Below, piece after piece: positions 1 through 5,370 of a DNA stretch of 5,370 nucleotides. The position numbers were made by a program, and so were the translations under genes. The notes beneath the pieces were generated by a model, which worked only from the letters and a program-made list of their open reading frames with translations, did no database searches and had not been told where the DNA came from. Position 1 is the first letter of the stretch; every line of letters starts with the position of its first letter. The DNA comes from Betaproteobacteria bacterium (GTDB taxonomy: Bacteria; Pseudomonadota; Gammaproteobacteria; Burkholderiales; SG8-41): contig JANXRI010000424.1 in the NCBI GenBank assembly GCA_025353085.1, positions 1 through 5,370 of the forward strand, given 5' to 3'.

Positions 1-117
1 CACCTGCTCAACGAGGTGGTCGTGCCGGTGCTGCTGGTGCGCAGCAAGGATGTCGGCCCAGATCTTTCGGTGGTCGAGATCACGGCCACCGATTCGATGT
101 TCCAGAGCGCTCCGTGA
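1..117 (+). CDS. Universal stress protein (UspA family), C-terminal fragment
   Basis: This is the last 38 codons of a gene that begins before the window; reading frame 1 is open from base 1 to a TGA at 115-117. The fragment starts HLLNEVVVPVLLVRSKD, which resembles the end of a UspA domain: the helix after the ATP-binding G-S-x-x-x-x-V/L loop, followed by the final beta strand with the pattern V-x-x-P-V-L-L-V-R. About 20 further residues (VGPDLSVVEITATDSMFQSA) form a tail beyond the usual domain end. UspA-family proteins are small cytoplasmic nucleotide-binding proteins linked to stress survival. The ATP-binding loop lies outside the window, so ATP binding cannot be judged. The gene converges on the large-subunit hydroxylase gene and is probably unrelated to it. 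The call rests on a short motif and is fairly likely, not certain. Confidence 0.7.
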   Translation, partial: HLLNEVVVPVLLVRSKDVGPDLSVVEITATDSMFQSAP

Positions 118-129
118 AGGGCAAACGCT

Positions 130-2325
130 CTACGCCACCGCCCTCATCGGCAGGCTCCGCACCGGCTTGCCGGTGGCCGCATAGATCGCATTCAACACCG
201 ACGGCGTCACCACGCAAATTGTCGGCTCGCCGACACCGCCCCAAAAATCAAACGTCGGCACGATGACTGTTTCGACTTTTGGCATTTCGGCGAGCCGCAT
301 GATTTTGTAGGTGTGGAAATTGTCTTCCACGATGCGGCCCTTCTCGACGTTCAATTCGCCGTAGAGCGCAGCGGTCAAGCCGTAAGCAACCGAGCCTTCG
401 ACTTGCGCGGCGATCTGGTCGGGATTGACTGCATGTCCGCAGTTGAGCGCGAGCACGAGACGATGCACTTTGAGAGTGCCCTCGGGGCTGACGGACACTT
501 CGGCGACCGCCGCCGAGTAGCTGCCGTACCCCATGAACTGCGCAATGCCCCGATGCACGCCGGCCGGCAGCGGTTTGCCCCAACCGCCTTTTTCCGCCGC
601 CGCATTGAGCACGGCCAGGTGCTTGGGAAATTTGCTCATCATCGCGCGCCGGAATTCGAGCGAATCCTTGCCGGCAGCGCGCGCGACTTCCTCCATGAAG
701 CATTCCATGTACACGCCGTTCTGATTCGTGTTCACGCCGCGCCACGGTCCGACCGGCACATGCGTGTTGCGCATCGAGTACTCGATTAACAAATTCGGGA
801 AGTCGTACCCAAGCTGGGCATCGCCCGGTTCCTTCGCATAGCCTTGCAACTGCCGCGCGTCGGCACCGTTCTTGATCGATGCCGGATTGACCTGCGCGTT
901 AATCGATTGGCCGGACACGCGCACGTGCAGACCGACGATGTTACCGCTGGCATCGAGGCCGGCGGACATTTTGCACATCGATATCGGCCGGTAGAAGTCA
1001 TGCGTCATGTCTTCTTCGCGGCTCCAGATCAACTTGACCGGCACGCCGGGAAACTGCTTGGCGATCGCGGCCGCTTGACGTGTGTAGTCTTGATTACCGC
1101 CACGACGGCCGAAACCGCCGCCAAGCACGTGTCTATACACCTCGCATTTGTCGAGCGGCAGGCCTGCTTCCTCCGACAGCGCGGCCAGCGTTGCCTCGGC
1201 GTTCTGCGTCGAGGCCCATGCCTCGACCCTGTCGCCGGAGAATTTGACCGTGCAATTCATCGGCTCCATCGTCGCGTGCGCCAGAAACGGCGTGCTGTAG
1301 AGCGCTTCGACTTTCTTCGGCGCGGCTGCGATTGCTTTCAGCGCATCGCCTTCATTGCGAAACGCGTACGCGCTGGGAGCATTGATGCCGTCCATCATCT
1401 GCGCGGCGATGGTGGCGGTCGAACGAGTGCCGTTCTCTTCTTCATTCCACACGATCGGCAGAGCGTCGAGCGCCTTCTTCGCATGCCACCATGTATCGGC
1501 CACTACCGCGACAGTGCCGTCGTTCACTTTGACGGCGCGCTTCACGCCGGGCATCGACGCGATTTTTGCTTCATCGAAGCTGACGAGCTTGCTGCCGAAC
1601 ACCGGCGCCTGCTTGATCGCTGCATGCAACATGCCGGGCAACTGCAAATCGATCGCATAAACGAGACTGCCGTTCAGTTTCCCGGCCGTATCGAGTCGCT
1701 TCATCGGTTTGCCGGCGATTTTCCAGTCGCGCGGATCTTTAAGCTTGATGCTTTTCGCGTCGGGTGGAGTGAGTTTTGAGGCAGCTTCCGCCACCTTCCC
1801 GTACGTGGTCTTGCGCTTTGACGCCGCGTGTGTAATCACGCCGTCGGCAACAGTCAACTCGGAAACCGGGACCTGCCACTGATCAGCCGCAGCCTGCATC
1901 AGCATCATGCGCGCGGCCGCCGCACCGCGCCGCACGTAGTCTTCAGACGTGCGGATGCCGCGGCTGCCGCCCGTGCCCATTTCACCCCACACCCGTTTGC
2001 GCGCGAGATTCTGCCCGGGCGTGACGAAATCCGTCGTCACGTTGTTCCAGCCGCATTCCAGTTCCTCGGCCACGAGTTGCGCGAGACCTGTCTCCGTGCC
2101 CTGCCCCATCTCCGAGCGCGCAATGCGGATCTGGCAAGAGTTGTCGGGTTTGATCAAGACCCATGCATTCACTTCGGTGCCCGGCGCCGCAGCACGTTTG
2201 GTGGCGGCCGTGGCTGCGAACGGCAGATTGAATCCAAGTGCAAGACCGGAGCCCGCCATGGCGGTGCTCACGATAAACTTGCGGCGCGAGAGATTGGTTG
2301 CTTTGTCTTTAATGATTTTTTTCAT
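130..2325 (-). CDS. Molybdopterin-binding large subunit of an isoquinoline 1-oxidoreductase-type (xanthine oxidase family) hydroxylase, Tat-exported
   Basis: Complete 731-residue protein, a normal length for IorB-like subunits. It should hydroxylate an N-heteroaromatic ring or oxidise an aldehyde at a molybdenum-cytosine-dinucleotide-type cofactor. The N-terminus carries a twin-arginine signal: S13-R14-R15-K16-F17, then a hydrophobic stretch (about 18-36) and a likely AxA cleavage site near residue 40. Cofactor and active-site motifs appear in the order typical of this subfamily: EMGQG (72-76), a hammerhead-like region (about 210-295), GGGFGRR (402-408), PVGPWRGV (524-531, R529), NCGHAVNPD (628-636) with the following A-Q-V-E-G, and GGVGEP (696-701). 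E700 matches the catalytic glutamate of xanthine dehydrogenase-type enzymes. EMGQG lies at the N-terminus, whereas in classical xanthine dehydrogenase it comes after the FRG motif; this permuted order is known for IorB-type proteins. The ATG is supported by AAGGAG seven bases upstream and by the Tat motif position. The small-subunit gene ends 11 bp upstream, so the two are co-translated. The substrate cannot be read from sequence; 'aldehyde dehydrogenase' is an equally fair label. Confidence 0.95.
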   Translation of the reverse strand: MKKIIKDKATNLSRRKFIVSTAMAGSGLALGFNLPFAATAATKRAAAPGTEVNAWVLIKPDNSCQIRIARSEMGQGTETGLAQLVAEELECGWNNVTTDFVTPGQNLARKRVWGEMGTGGSRGIRTSEDYVRRGAAAARMMLMQAAADQWQVPVSELTVADGVITHAASKRKTTYGKVAEAASKLTPPDAKSIKLKDPRDWKIAGKPMKRLDTAGKLNGSLVYAIDLQLPGMLHAAIKQAPVFGSKLVSFDEAKIASMPGVKRAVKVNDGTVAVVADTWWHAKKALDALPIVWNEEENGTRSTATIAAQMMDGINAPSAYAFRNEGDALKAIAAAPKKVEALYSTPFLAHATMEPMNCTVKFSGDRVEAWASTQNAEATLAALSEEAGLPLDKCEVYRHVLGGGFGRRGGNQDYTRQAAAIAKQFPGVPVKLIWSREEDMTHDFYRPISMCKMSAGLDASGNIVGLHVRVSGQSINAQVNPASIKNGADARQLQGYAKEPGDAQLGYDFPNLLIEYSMRNTHVPVGPWRGVNTNQNGVYMECFMEEVARAAGKDSLEFRRAMMSKFPKHLAVLNAAAEKGGWGKPLPAGVHRGIAQFMGYGSYSAAVAEVSVSPEGTLKVHRLVLALNCGHAVNPDQIAAQVEGSVAYGLTAALYGELNVEKGRIVEDNFHTYKIMRLAEMPKVETVIVPTFDFWGGVGEPTICVVTPSVLNAIYAATGKPVRSLPMRAVA

Positions 2326-2332
2326 GATCGCT

Positions 2333-2338
2333 CTCCTT
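2333..2338 (-). promoter_or_regulatory. Shine-Dalgarno site of the large-subunit gene, overlapping the small-subunit stop codon
   Basis: On the minus strand the sequence reads gTAAGGAGagcgatcATG. AAGGAG lies seven bases before the start codon at 2325. The TAA stop of the small-subunit gene (2337-2339) shares its last two A residues with this site. Ribosomes finishing the small subunit would therefore sit on the next initiation site, which is a simple way to make the two subunits in matched amounts. Confidence 0.85.
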
Positions 2339-2831
2339 ACGCCTGCGCTTTGTTTTTACGGTTGGCCGGTGTGCCGGATGCAAGTTTTTTCGCCGCGAGG
2401 TGTACGCCGGCTCGCACGCGCTGATAGGTTCCGCAGCGGCAGATGTTCGTCATCGCTTCGTCGATGTCTTTGTCGCTCGGATTCGGATTTTTCTTCAGCA
2501 GGGCAGCAGCCGTCATGATTTGGCCCGACTGGCAGTAGCCGCATTGCGGCACATCGAGGTCCGCCCACGCCTGCTGCACGGGATGCGAACTCTTGGCGGA
2601 CAAACCTTCGATCGTGACGATCTTGTCGGTTGCCTTAATCGACTCGAGCGGAACAGTGCATGAGCGGCGCACTTCGCCGTTGATGTGAACCGAGCACGCG
2701 CCGCACTGCGCGACCCCGCAGCCGTATTTGGTGCCGGTGAGACCAACCTGTTCGCGGATAACCCACAACAGCGGCGTGTCGCCCTCGACATTCACGTCTT
2801 TTACTTTTCCATTGATATTGAGCTTTGCCAT
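2337..2831 (-). CDS. [2Fe-2S] small subunit of an isoquinoline 1-oxidoreductase-type hydroxylase
   Basis: A 164-residue protein that carries electrons from the molybdenum site of the large subunit through two [2Fe-2S] clusters. The N-terminal plant-ferredoxin-like domain (about 1-75) has C38, C43 and C46 in GCGVAQCGAC, with C58 further on. The C-terminal four-helix domain (about 80-150) has C97 and C100 in CGYCQSG and C131 and C133 in ICRCGTY, so all eight ligands are present. I chose the ATG at 2831 because the protein then starts MAKLNINGK, the usual family start, and is preceded by a strong GAGGAGAGG. An in-frame ATG at 2900 would add 23 residues without family resemblance and includes the ribosome-binding site. 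There is no signal peptide, so the folded subunit probably leaves the cytoplasm bound to the Tat-tagged large subunit (inference). The last residues (about 152-164) are a short basic, Ala/Asn-rich tail. The large-subunit gene follows after 11 bp. Confidence 0.96.
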   Translation of the reverse strand: MAKLNINGKVKDVNVEGDTPLLWVIREQVGLTGTKYGCGVAQCGACSVHINGEVRRSCTVPLESIKATDKIVTIEGLSAKSSHPVQQAWADLDVPQCGYCQSGQIMTAAALLKKNPNPSDKDIDEAMTNICRCGTYQRVRAGVHLAAKKLASGTPANRKNKAQA

Positions 2832-2837
2832 TACGGT

Positions 2838-2846
2838 CCTCTCCTC
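2838..2846 (-). promoter_or_regulatory. Shine-Dalgarno site that fixes the small-subunit start
   Basis: The minus strand reads GAGGAGAGG followed by accgta and the ATG at 2831. AGGAG and GAGAGG lie nine and six bases from the start, both workable spacings. This site decides for the ATG at 2831 over the upstream in-frame ATG at 2900. Confidence 0.8.
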
Positions 2847-2886
2847 GTGCCTTGGCGGCGATTGAACTTGCGGAATTTGACGCTCA

Positions 2887-2915
2887 CGGGCAGACCGCAT
2901 GCGACTCTTTGCCCG
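2887..2915. repeat. Short inverted repeat CGGGCA/TGCCCG in the small-subunit leader
   Basis: The arms CGGGCA (2887-2892) and TGCCCG (2910-2915) are perfect reverse complements around 17 bases, which contain the palindrome GCATGC (2898-2903). The right arm merges into a second palindrome, GCCCGGGC (2911-2918). It lies 56 bp upstream of the small-subunit start. It could be an operator for a dimeric regulator or a leader hairpin. In GC-rich DNA a six-base arm pair can arise by chance, so the functional reading is weak. It lacks the T tract expected of an intrinsic terminator. Confidence 0.3.
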
Positions 2916-2973
2916 GGCCTGCTCCAGTCGATTTCCAGCTTAGCGCATTTATCGGCGTGGTGCTATTTTCCGA

Positions 2974-4716
2974 TTATTTTTTTGGTATTACCGGCAACAG
3001 TAAAGTCGCCTGGTGTTGCGCCCCGAAATGCAGCGTTACCTGGGTGTCGAATATCGCCGGCGGCCGGTCGGTCGGATCGTCATGCTCGAACGGTCCGCAC
3101 CCGCGCATCGGATTTTTCATATTCGAGAGCGTCGCAGCTTCGCCGGCATAGACATAATCTTTGCCGCGCACGGTGAGCACGAGGCGGTAACCTTTGGGCA
3201 CCACGATGCACGTCGGCCAGATCTCAACGTCGAGTTCGACGACTTCATTGGGCTTCAGCAGCTGGTCTTCATCGTGGCTGTGATAAGGCCGGTACGGCAG
3301 CGACAATTCGGGATCGAGCTTGCGGTGCGAGGCGCGCAACCAGCCTTGCGCGACCGGCGTATGCGGATCGAGTGCGCCCTGGAATACGACTTCCTTGCCT
3401 TGCGGATCGTACACGCCAAGCACCGCGAAAATATCCGCATTGCCGGTTGCGGACGACAGGAAAAGTTTTAACGCCGAAGGCCCGGTGATCTCGGTGTCGT
3501 GCTCCATGGGCGGCGTTGAGAACGCCACGCCGTCGCCCATCGTTTCATAGGTGAGCGTCGCGTCGCTCGTGACGGGCGTCGGCGACAAGCGCTTATTTTT
3601 TTGATCCAGATAAAAATGCGTCCACTGGGTGCGTGCGAGCGGCCATTCGTTCTCCGCGCGCTCGACGAATTTTTCGCCCGGATAGCGAACCTGCAGCAGC
3701 ACCTTGGGCTGCTTGTCCCAGCCGTTCTGTTCGCCTTTCAAAAAGAAATCGAAAAAGCGTTTCTGCAGTTTGATGCCGTAGTCGGTATAAAACGGCGCCC
3801 AATGCGAGCCGCCATGCACTTCCAGCCATTTGTCTTTCGAGGCGGCGCGCACGTAGCCTTCGAAATTGCCGCGCGGATGCAGACCCTGCCCGCCCCAGTT
3901 GGCGGCTGACAAAAGCGGCACGGCGACTTTGCCGAGATCTCCGCTGCGTTCCTTGTAATACGCGTCGTCGAGCGGCCGCGCGAGAAACGAGCCCCACATG
4001 TTTTCACGATTCTTCGCGAGTTCTTCTTCGCTGAGCGTCTCCGGCCCGCAGACGAGTTCACCGGTGATGCGGCTTTTAGCACCCCGTTCGCCGACGCCAT
4101 GCTGCACGGTCTTCACCTGCATGTCCTGCCAGTTCTTGCGAAACACGCAGATGATGCCGCCGTGCCGCGCGGAATCGCGGAAGTTGTCGACCCAGCCTTC
4201 CCAAACGCAGATCGCGGCGAGATGCGGTGGCTGGGTTGCCGCGGCGCGCCACTGGCTGCTCGCGTAATAAGAAATCCCGTTCAGCCCCACTTTGCCATTG
4301 CTCCAGGACTGCGTGCCGGTCCACTCGATGCAGTCGTGAAAATCTTTGTTCTCGCGCGGGCCGTTGTGGCACAGATAACCTGGCGAGCGTCCCGCGCCGC
4401 GCGAATCAACGCGCACGCATACATAGCCATCGGGTACCCACTTCTCGGGATCGACGACTTCCCAGCTTTGATATTTGTTGGTCGAGCCGGCGACCGCGTC
4501 GGGATTTTCGCGGCACATGATGTCCCAGGCCGTTTTGTAGCCTTCCTGAAATGCGAGGCCTTTACCGTAGGGTCCATAGCTCACCAGCGCGGGATACTTG
4601 CCCGGCGCCACCAGCCGAAATACGTCGGCGCGCAGAACGATCCCGTCGTCCATTGTGATCGGCACGTCCCAGTCGATGCGCATGCCGTCGCGGATTTCGC
4701 TTTTATATTCGCTCAT
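2974..4716 (-). CDS. CocE/NonD-type alpha/beta hydrolase (peptidase S15-like) with an altered triad Asp position
   Basis: Complete 580-residue protein, the usual size for the family, which cleaves esters or amides (cocaine esterase, X-Pro dipeptidyl peptidase and acylase relatives). No signal peptide is visible, so a cytoplasmic location is likely. The alpha/beta-hydrolase part (about 18-335) begins with WDVPITMDDGIVLRADVF. GPYGKG (48-53) corresponds to the CocE NPYDK segment, whose Tyr helps form the oxyanion hole; here it is Y50. DSRGAGRS (104-111) is a family hallmark, and the nucleophile elbow is G147-I-S149-Y150. The probable catalytic His is H305 in HGGSHW. The region normally carrying the W-Y-D acid reads NWGGQG (273-278), so the expected Asp is Gly276. 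The C-terminal jelly-roll-like domain (about 360-575) includes ITGPSALKLFLSS and VVPKGYRLVLTVRG. The ATG at 4716 has no recognisable Shine-Dalgarno sequence and follows CA-rich repeats; M12 is an alternative in-frame start, also without a good site. The substrate is unknown. Confidence 0.92.
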   Translation of the reverse strand: MSEYKSEIRDGMRIDWDVPITMDDGIVLRADVFRLVAPGKYPALVSYGPYGKGLAFQEGYKTAWDIMCRENPDAVAGSTNKYQSWEVVDPEKWVPDGYVCVRVDSRGAGRSPGYLCHNGPRENKDFHDCIEWTGTQSWSNGKVGLNGISYYASSQWRAAATQPPHLAAICVWEGWVDNFRDSARHGGIICVFRKNWQDMQVKTVQHGVGERGAKSRITGELVCGPETLSEEELAKNRENMWGSFLARPLDDAYYKERSGDLGKVAVPLLSAANWGGQGLHPRGNFEGYVRAASKDKWLEVHGGSHWAPFYTDYGIKLQKRFFDFFLKGEQNGWDKQPKVLLQVRYPGEKFVERAENEWPLARTQWTHFYLDQKNKRLSPTPVTSDATLTYETMGDGVAFSTPPMEHDTEITGPSALKLFLSSATGNADIFAVLGVYDPQGKEVVFQGALDPHTPVAQGWLRASHRKLDPELSLPYRPYHSHDEDQLLKPNEVVELDVEIWPTCIVVPKGYRLVLTVRGKDYVYAGEAATLSNMKNPMRGCGPFEHDDPTDRPPAIFDTQVTLHFGAQHQATLLLPVIPKK

Positions 4717-4827
4717 TGGTGTGTGTGGTGATTGGGTGATTGGGGGATTAAGTGATTCGGTGACGGGTGACGGGTGATGGGTGATGGGGCGGTAGCAGAT
4801 TGCGGATTGAACAAATGAATTACCTAA
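4717..4827 (-). other. 111-bp repeat-filled gap between the dehydrogenase and the hydrolase genes
   Basis: Nearly all of this gap is low-complexity, periodic DNA (see the two repeat entries). The only unique-looking piece is about 4789-4809. The hydrolase leader on the minus strand is rich in C and A and has no ribosome-binding site. I find no clear promoter, but any signal for the hydrolase gene would have to lie in or beside these repeats. Confidence 0.6.
4729..4788. repeat. Tandem array of eight 7/8-bp units (TGATTGGG / TGACGGG / TGATGGG)
   Basis: Read on the plus strand, the units are TGATTGGG twice, GGATTAAG, TGATTCGG, TGACGGG twice and TGATGGG twice. The first four units are 8 bp and the last four are 7 bp. 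Three neighbouring pairs are identical, which points to recent duplication by slippage. On the transcribed minus strand the unit reads roughly (C)CCAATCA or CCCATCA. The array ends 12 bp before the hydrolase start codon, so its length would change the leader of that mRNA. Units are too short, and have no spacers, for a CRISPR array. Confidence 0.85.
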
Positions 4828-4851
4828 TCACTTAATCGCGCAATTACTCAA
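4732..4851. repeat. Long imperfect inverted repeat (32-nt arms) spanning the gap and the dehydrogenase stop codon
   Basis: The left arm (4732-4763) and right arm (4820-4851) are opposed. The core GATTAAGTGATT (4746-4757) is the exact reverse complement of AATCACTTAATC (4826-4837). Over the full 32 positions I count 26 Watson-Crick matches by hand; three of the other six are G-T pairs when read on the plus strand. The loop is 56 bases. The right arm has its own 8-bp rhythm: AATTACCT (4818), AATCACTT (4826), AATCGCGC (4834), AATTACTC (4842). In a minus-strand transcript this could fold into a hairpin containing the dehydrogenase stop. No T run follows, so it would act on mRNA stability or as a factor-dependent stop if it acts at all. 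Confidence 0.75.
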
Positions 4852-5370
4852 CACTGCGGGATTCACGACGTTGACTGTGCTGCACACGCCGCGTTCAAGA
4901 TAGCCGACGATATTGTTCGCCGCTGCAGTGCCCATGCGGGTCATCGCTTCCACAGTCAACACCGAAACATGCGGGGTGCAGAGCACGTTGTCGAGAAAAA
5001 GCAGAGGATTTTTGGGATCGGTCGGCTCCTGGGCAAACGTATCGAGGCCGGCGCCCGCAAGGCGACCGTTCTGCAATGCATCGATCAGCGCCGCTTCGTT
5101 GATCACCGGTCCTCGCGACGTGTTGATCAAGAGCGCCGTCGGTTTCATCATGCGCAGTTCTTTATCCCCGAGCAGGCCGCGCGTTTTTTCCGTCAGCGGG
5201 CAATGCAGGCTCAAAATATCGACGCGGCGCAACAGGCGCTCGAAATTGTCTTCGACTTCCATTCCGTCGGGTTCAAGGATGGGCGAGCGCGAATACAGCA
5301 CCACCTGGGCACCGAGTGCGCGCGCGAGGCGTGCCGTGCGGCTGCCGATCTGCCCGTGCCCGACGATGCC
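4828..5370 (-). CDS. D-2-hydroxyacid dehydrogenase (NAD-dependent, phosphoglycerate dehydrogenase-like), partial
   Basis: The C-terminal 180 residues are present; the 5' end lies beyond base 5370. The frame is open to the window edge and begins GIVGHGQIGSRTARLARALG, the G-x-G-x-x-G nucleotide-binding loop of the Rossmann domain, so the roughly 140-150 residues of the N-terminal catalytic part are missing. All three catalytic positions of the D-isomer-specific family are visible: R86 in NTSRGPVINE, E115 in FAQEP and H134 in TPHVS. LHCPLTEKTRGLLG (residues 55-68) is another family signature. The enzyme should interconvert a 2-oxoacid and a D-2-hydroxyacid with NAD(H) in the cytoplasm. The substrate cannot be told without the N-terminal half; phosphoglycerate, glyoxylate/hydroxypyruvate and other 2-oxoacid reductases look alike here. 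The protein stops soon after the final helix and has no ACT domain, unlike long-form SerA. The last residues (LSNCAIK) are encoded within an octamer-periodic repeat, so the natural C-terminus may have been altered. A GTG at 5304 is internal, not the start. Confidence 0.93.
   Translation of the reverse strand, partial: GIVGHGQIGSRTARLARALGAQVVLYSRSPILEPDGMEVEDNFERLLRRVDILSLHCPLTEKTRGLLGDKELRMMKPTALLINTSRGPVINEAALIDALQNGRLAGAGLDTFAQEPTDPKNPLLFLDNVLCTPHVSVLTVEAMTRMGTAAANNIVGYLERGVCSTVNVVNPAVLSNCAIK

Larger units (their letters stand above)
2832..2973 (-). other. 142-bp gap between the hydrolase and the hydroxylase genes; possible site of an internal promoter
   Basis: The gap is long enough to hold a promoter for the two hydroxylase genes, and the genes on either side read in the same direction. 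I see no convincing -35/-10 pair, no sigma-54 GG-N10-GC element and no GC-stem followed by a T run after the hydrolase stop. The recognisable parts are the ribosome-binding site next to the small-subunit start and the inverted repeat at 2887-2915. Confidence 0.4.

Noticed and set aside
844..1779. A 311-codon plus-strand open frame opposite the large-subunit gene
   Set aside because: It lies entirely antisense to a gene with all family motifs. Its protein is rich in Arg and His and shows no domain, which is typical of the reverse frame of GC-rich coding DNA. It has no supporting ribosome-binding site.
2832..2900. N-terminal extension of the small subunit from an ATG at 2900
   Set aside because: The added 23 residues contain no signal peptide and do not resemble the family, and they would be encoded by the ribosome-binding site of the better start at 2831.
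2926..2973. Intrinsic terminator after the hydrolase gene
   Set aside because: No GC-rich stem followed by a T run is present on the minus strand in the bases after the stop codon.
2974..2985. Possible programmed frameshift at the A7 run (CCAAAAAAATAA on the minus strand) before the hydrolase stop
   Set aside because: The run sits in the final Lys-Lys-stop codons, the domain is already complete, and neither shifted frame adds a recognisable domain.
4099..4731. A 210-codon plus-strand open frame opposite the hydrolase gene
   Set aside because: It is fully antisense to the N-terminal half of the hydrolase, has no recognisable motif and ends within the repeat next to the hydrolase start.
4729..4849. 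CRISPR array
   Set aside because: Units are 7-8 bp, directly adjacent and without spacers; no cas genes are near.
4732..4851. Insertion sequence or MITE with target-site duplication
   Set aside because: There are inverted arms but no transposase, no clear terminal flanking duplication, and the internal tandem 7/8-bp period fits slippage better than transposition. A genome-wide copy search would settle it.

Overview
The window comes from a moderately GC-rich bacterial chromosome (GC judged by eye at about 60%). The gene content is a UspA-type stress protein, an isoquinoline-oxidoreductase-type molybdenum hydroxylase, a CocE/NonD hydrolase and a D-2-hydroxyacid dehydrogenase. Together with clear Shine-Dalgarno sites and a Tat signal, this suggests a proteobacterium, most likely a soil or water betaproteobacterium. 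That placement is an inference from gene style; no rRNA or other marker is present.

Layout. A short plus-strand gene tail (1-117) ends a universal stress protein that starts outside the window. Everything else is on the minus strand and reads from right to left: the C-terminal 180 residues of a D-2-hydroxyacid dehydrogenase (4828-5370, 5' end outside the window); a 111-bp gap full of 7/8-bp tandem repeats; a complete CocE/NonD-type alpha/beta hydrolase (2974-4716); a 142-bp gap with a small inverted repeat; the [2Fe-2S] small subunit of a molybdenum hydroxylase (2337-2831); and, 11 bp further on, its molybdopterin-binding large subunit with a Tat signal (130-2325). The large-subunit gene and the stress-protein gene converge with only 12 bp between their stop codons.

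How the genes may work together. The two hydroxylase subunits are clearly one translationally linked unit. They should form a two-component enzyme, without a FAD subunit, that hydroxylates an N-heterocycle or oxidises an aldehyde in the periplasm and passes electrons to an unknown acceptor, in this family usually a cytochrome c or a quinone-linked chain. The hydrolase and the hydroxyacid dehydrogenase lie upstream in the same orientation and could feed or follow that step (ester or amide cleavage; 2-hydroxyacid/2-oxoacid interconversion). The 111- and 142-bp gaps leave open whether all four genes share one transcript.

Most notable points. First, the gap at 4717-4827 holds eight tandem 7/8-bp units facing a second octamer-periodic stretch in inverted orientation. 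The second stretch runs into the dehydrogenase gene and supplies its stop codon and last few codons. Second, the hydrolase keeps the nucleophile Ser and catalytic His motifs but has Gly where CocE-type enzymes carry the triad Asp. I found no clearly new multi-gene system.
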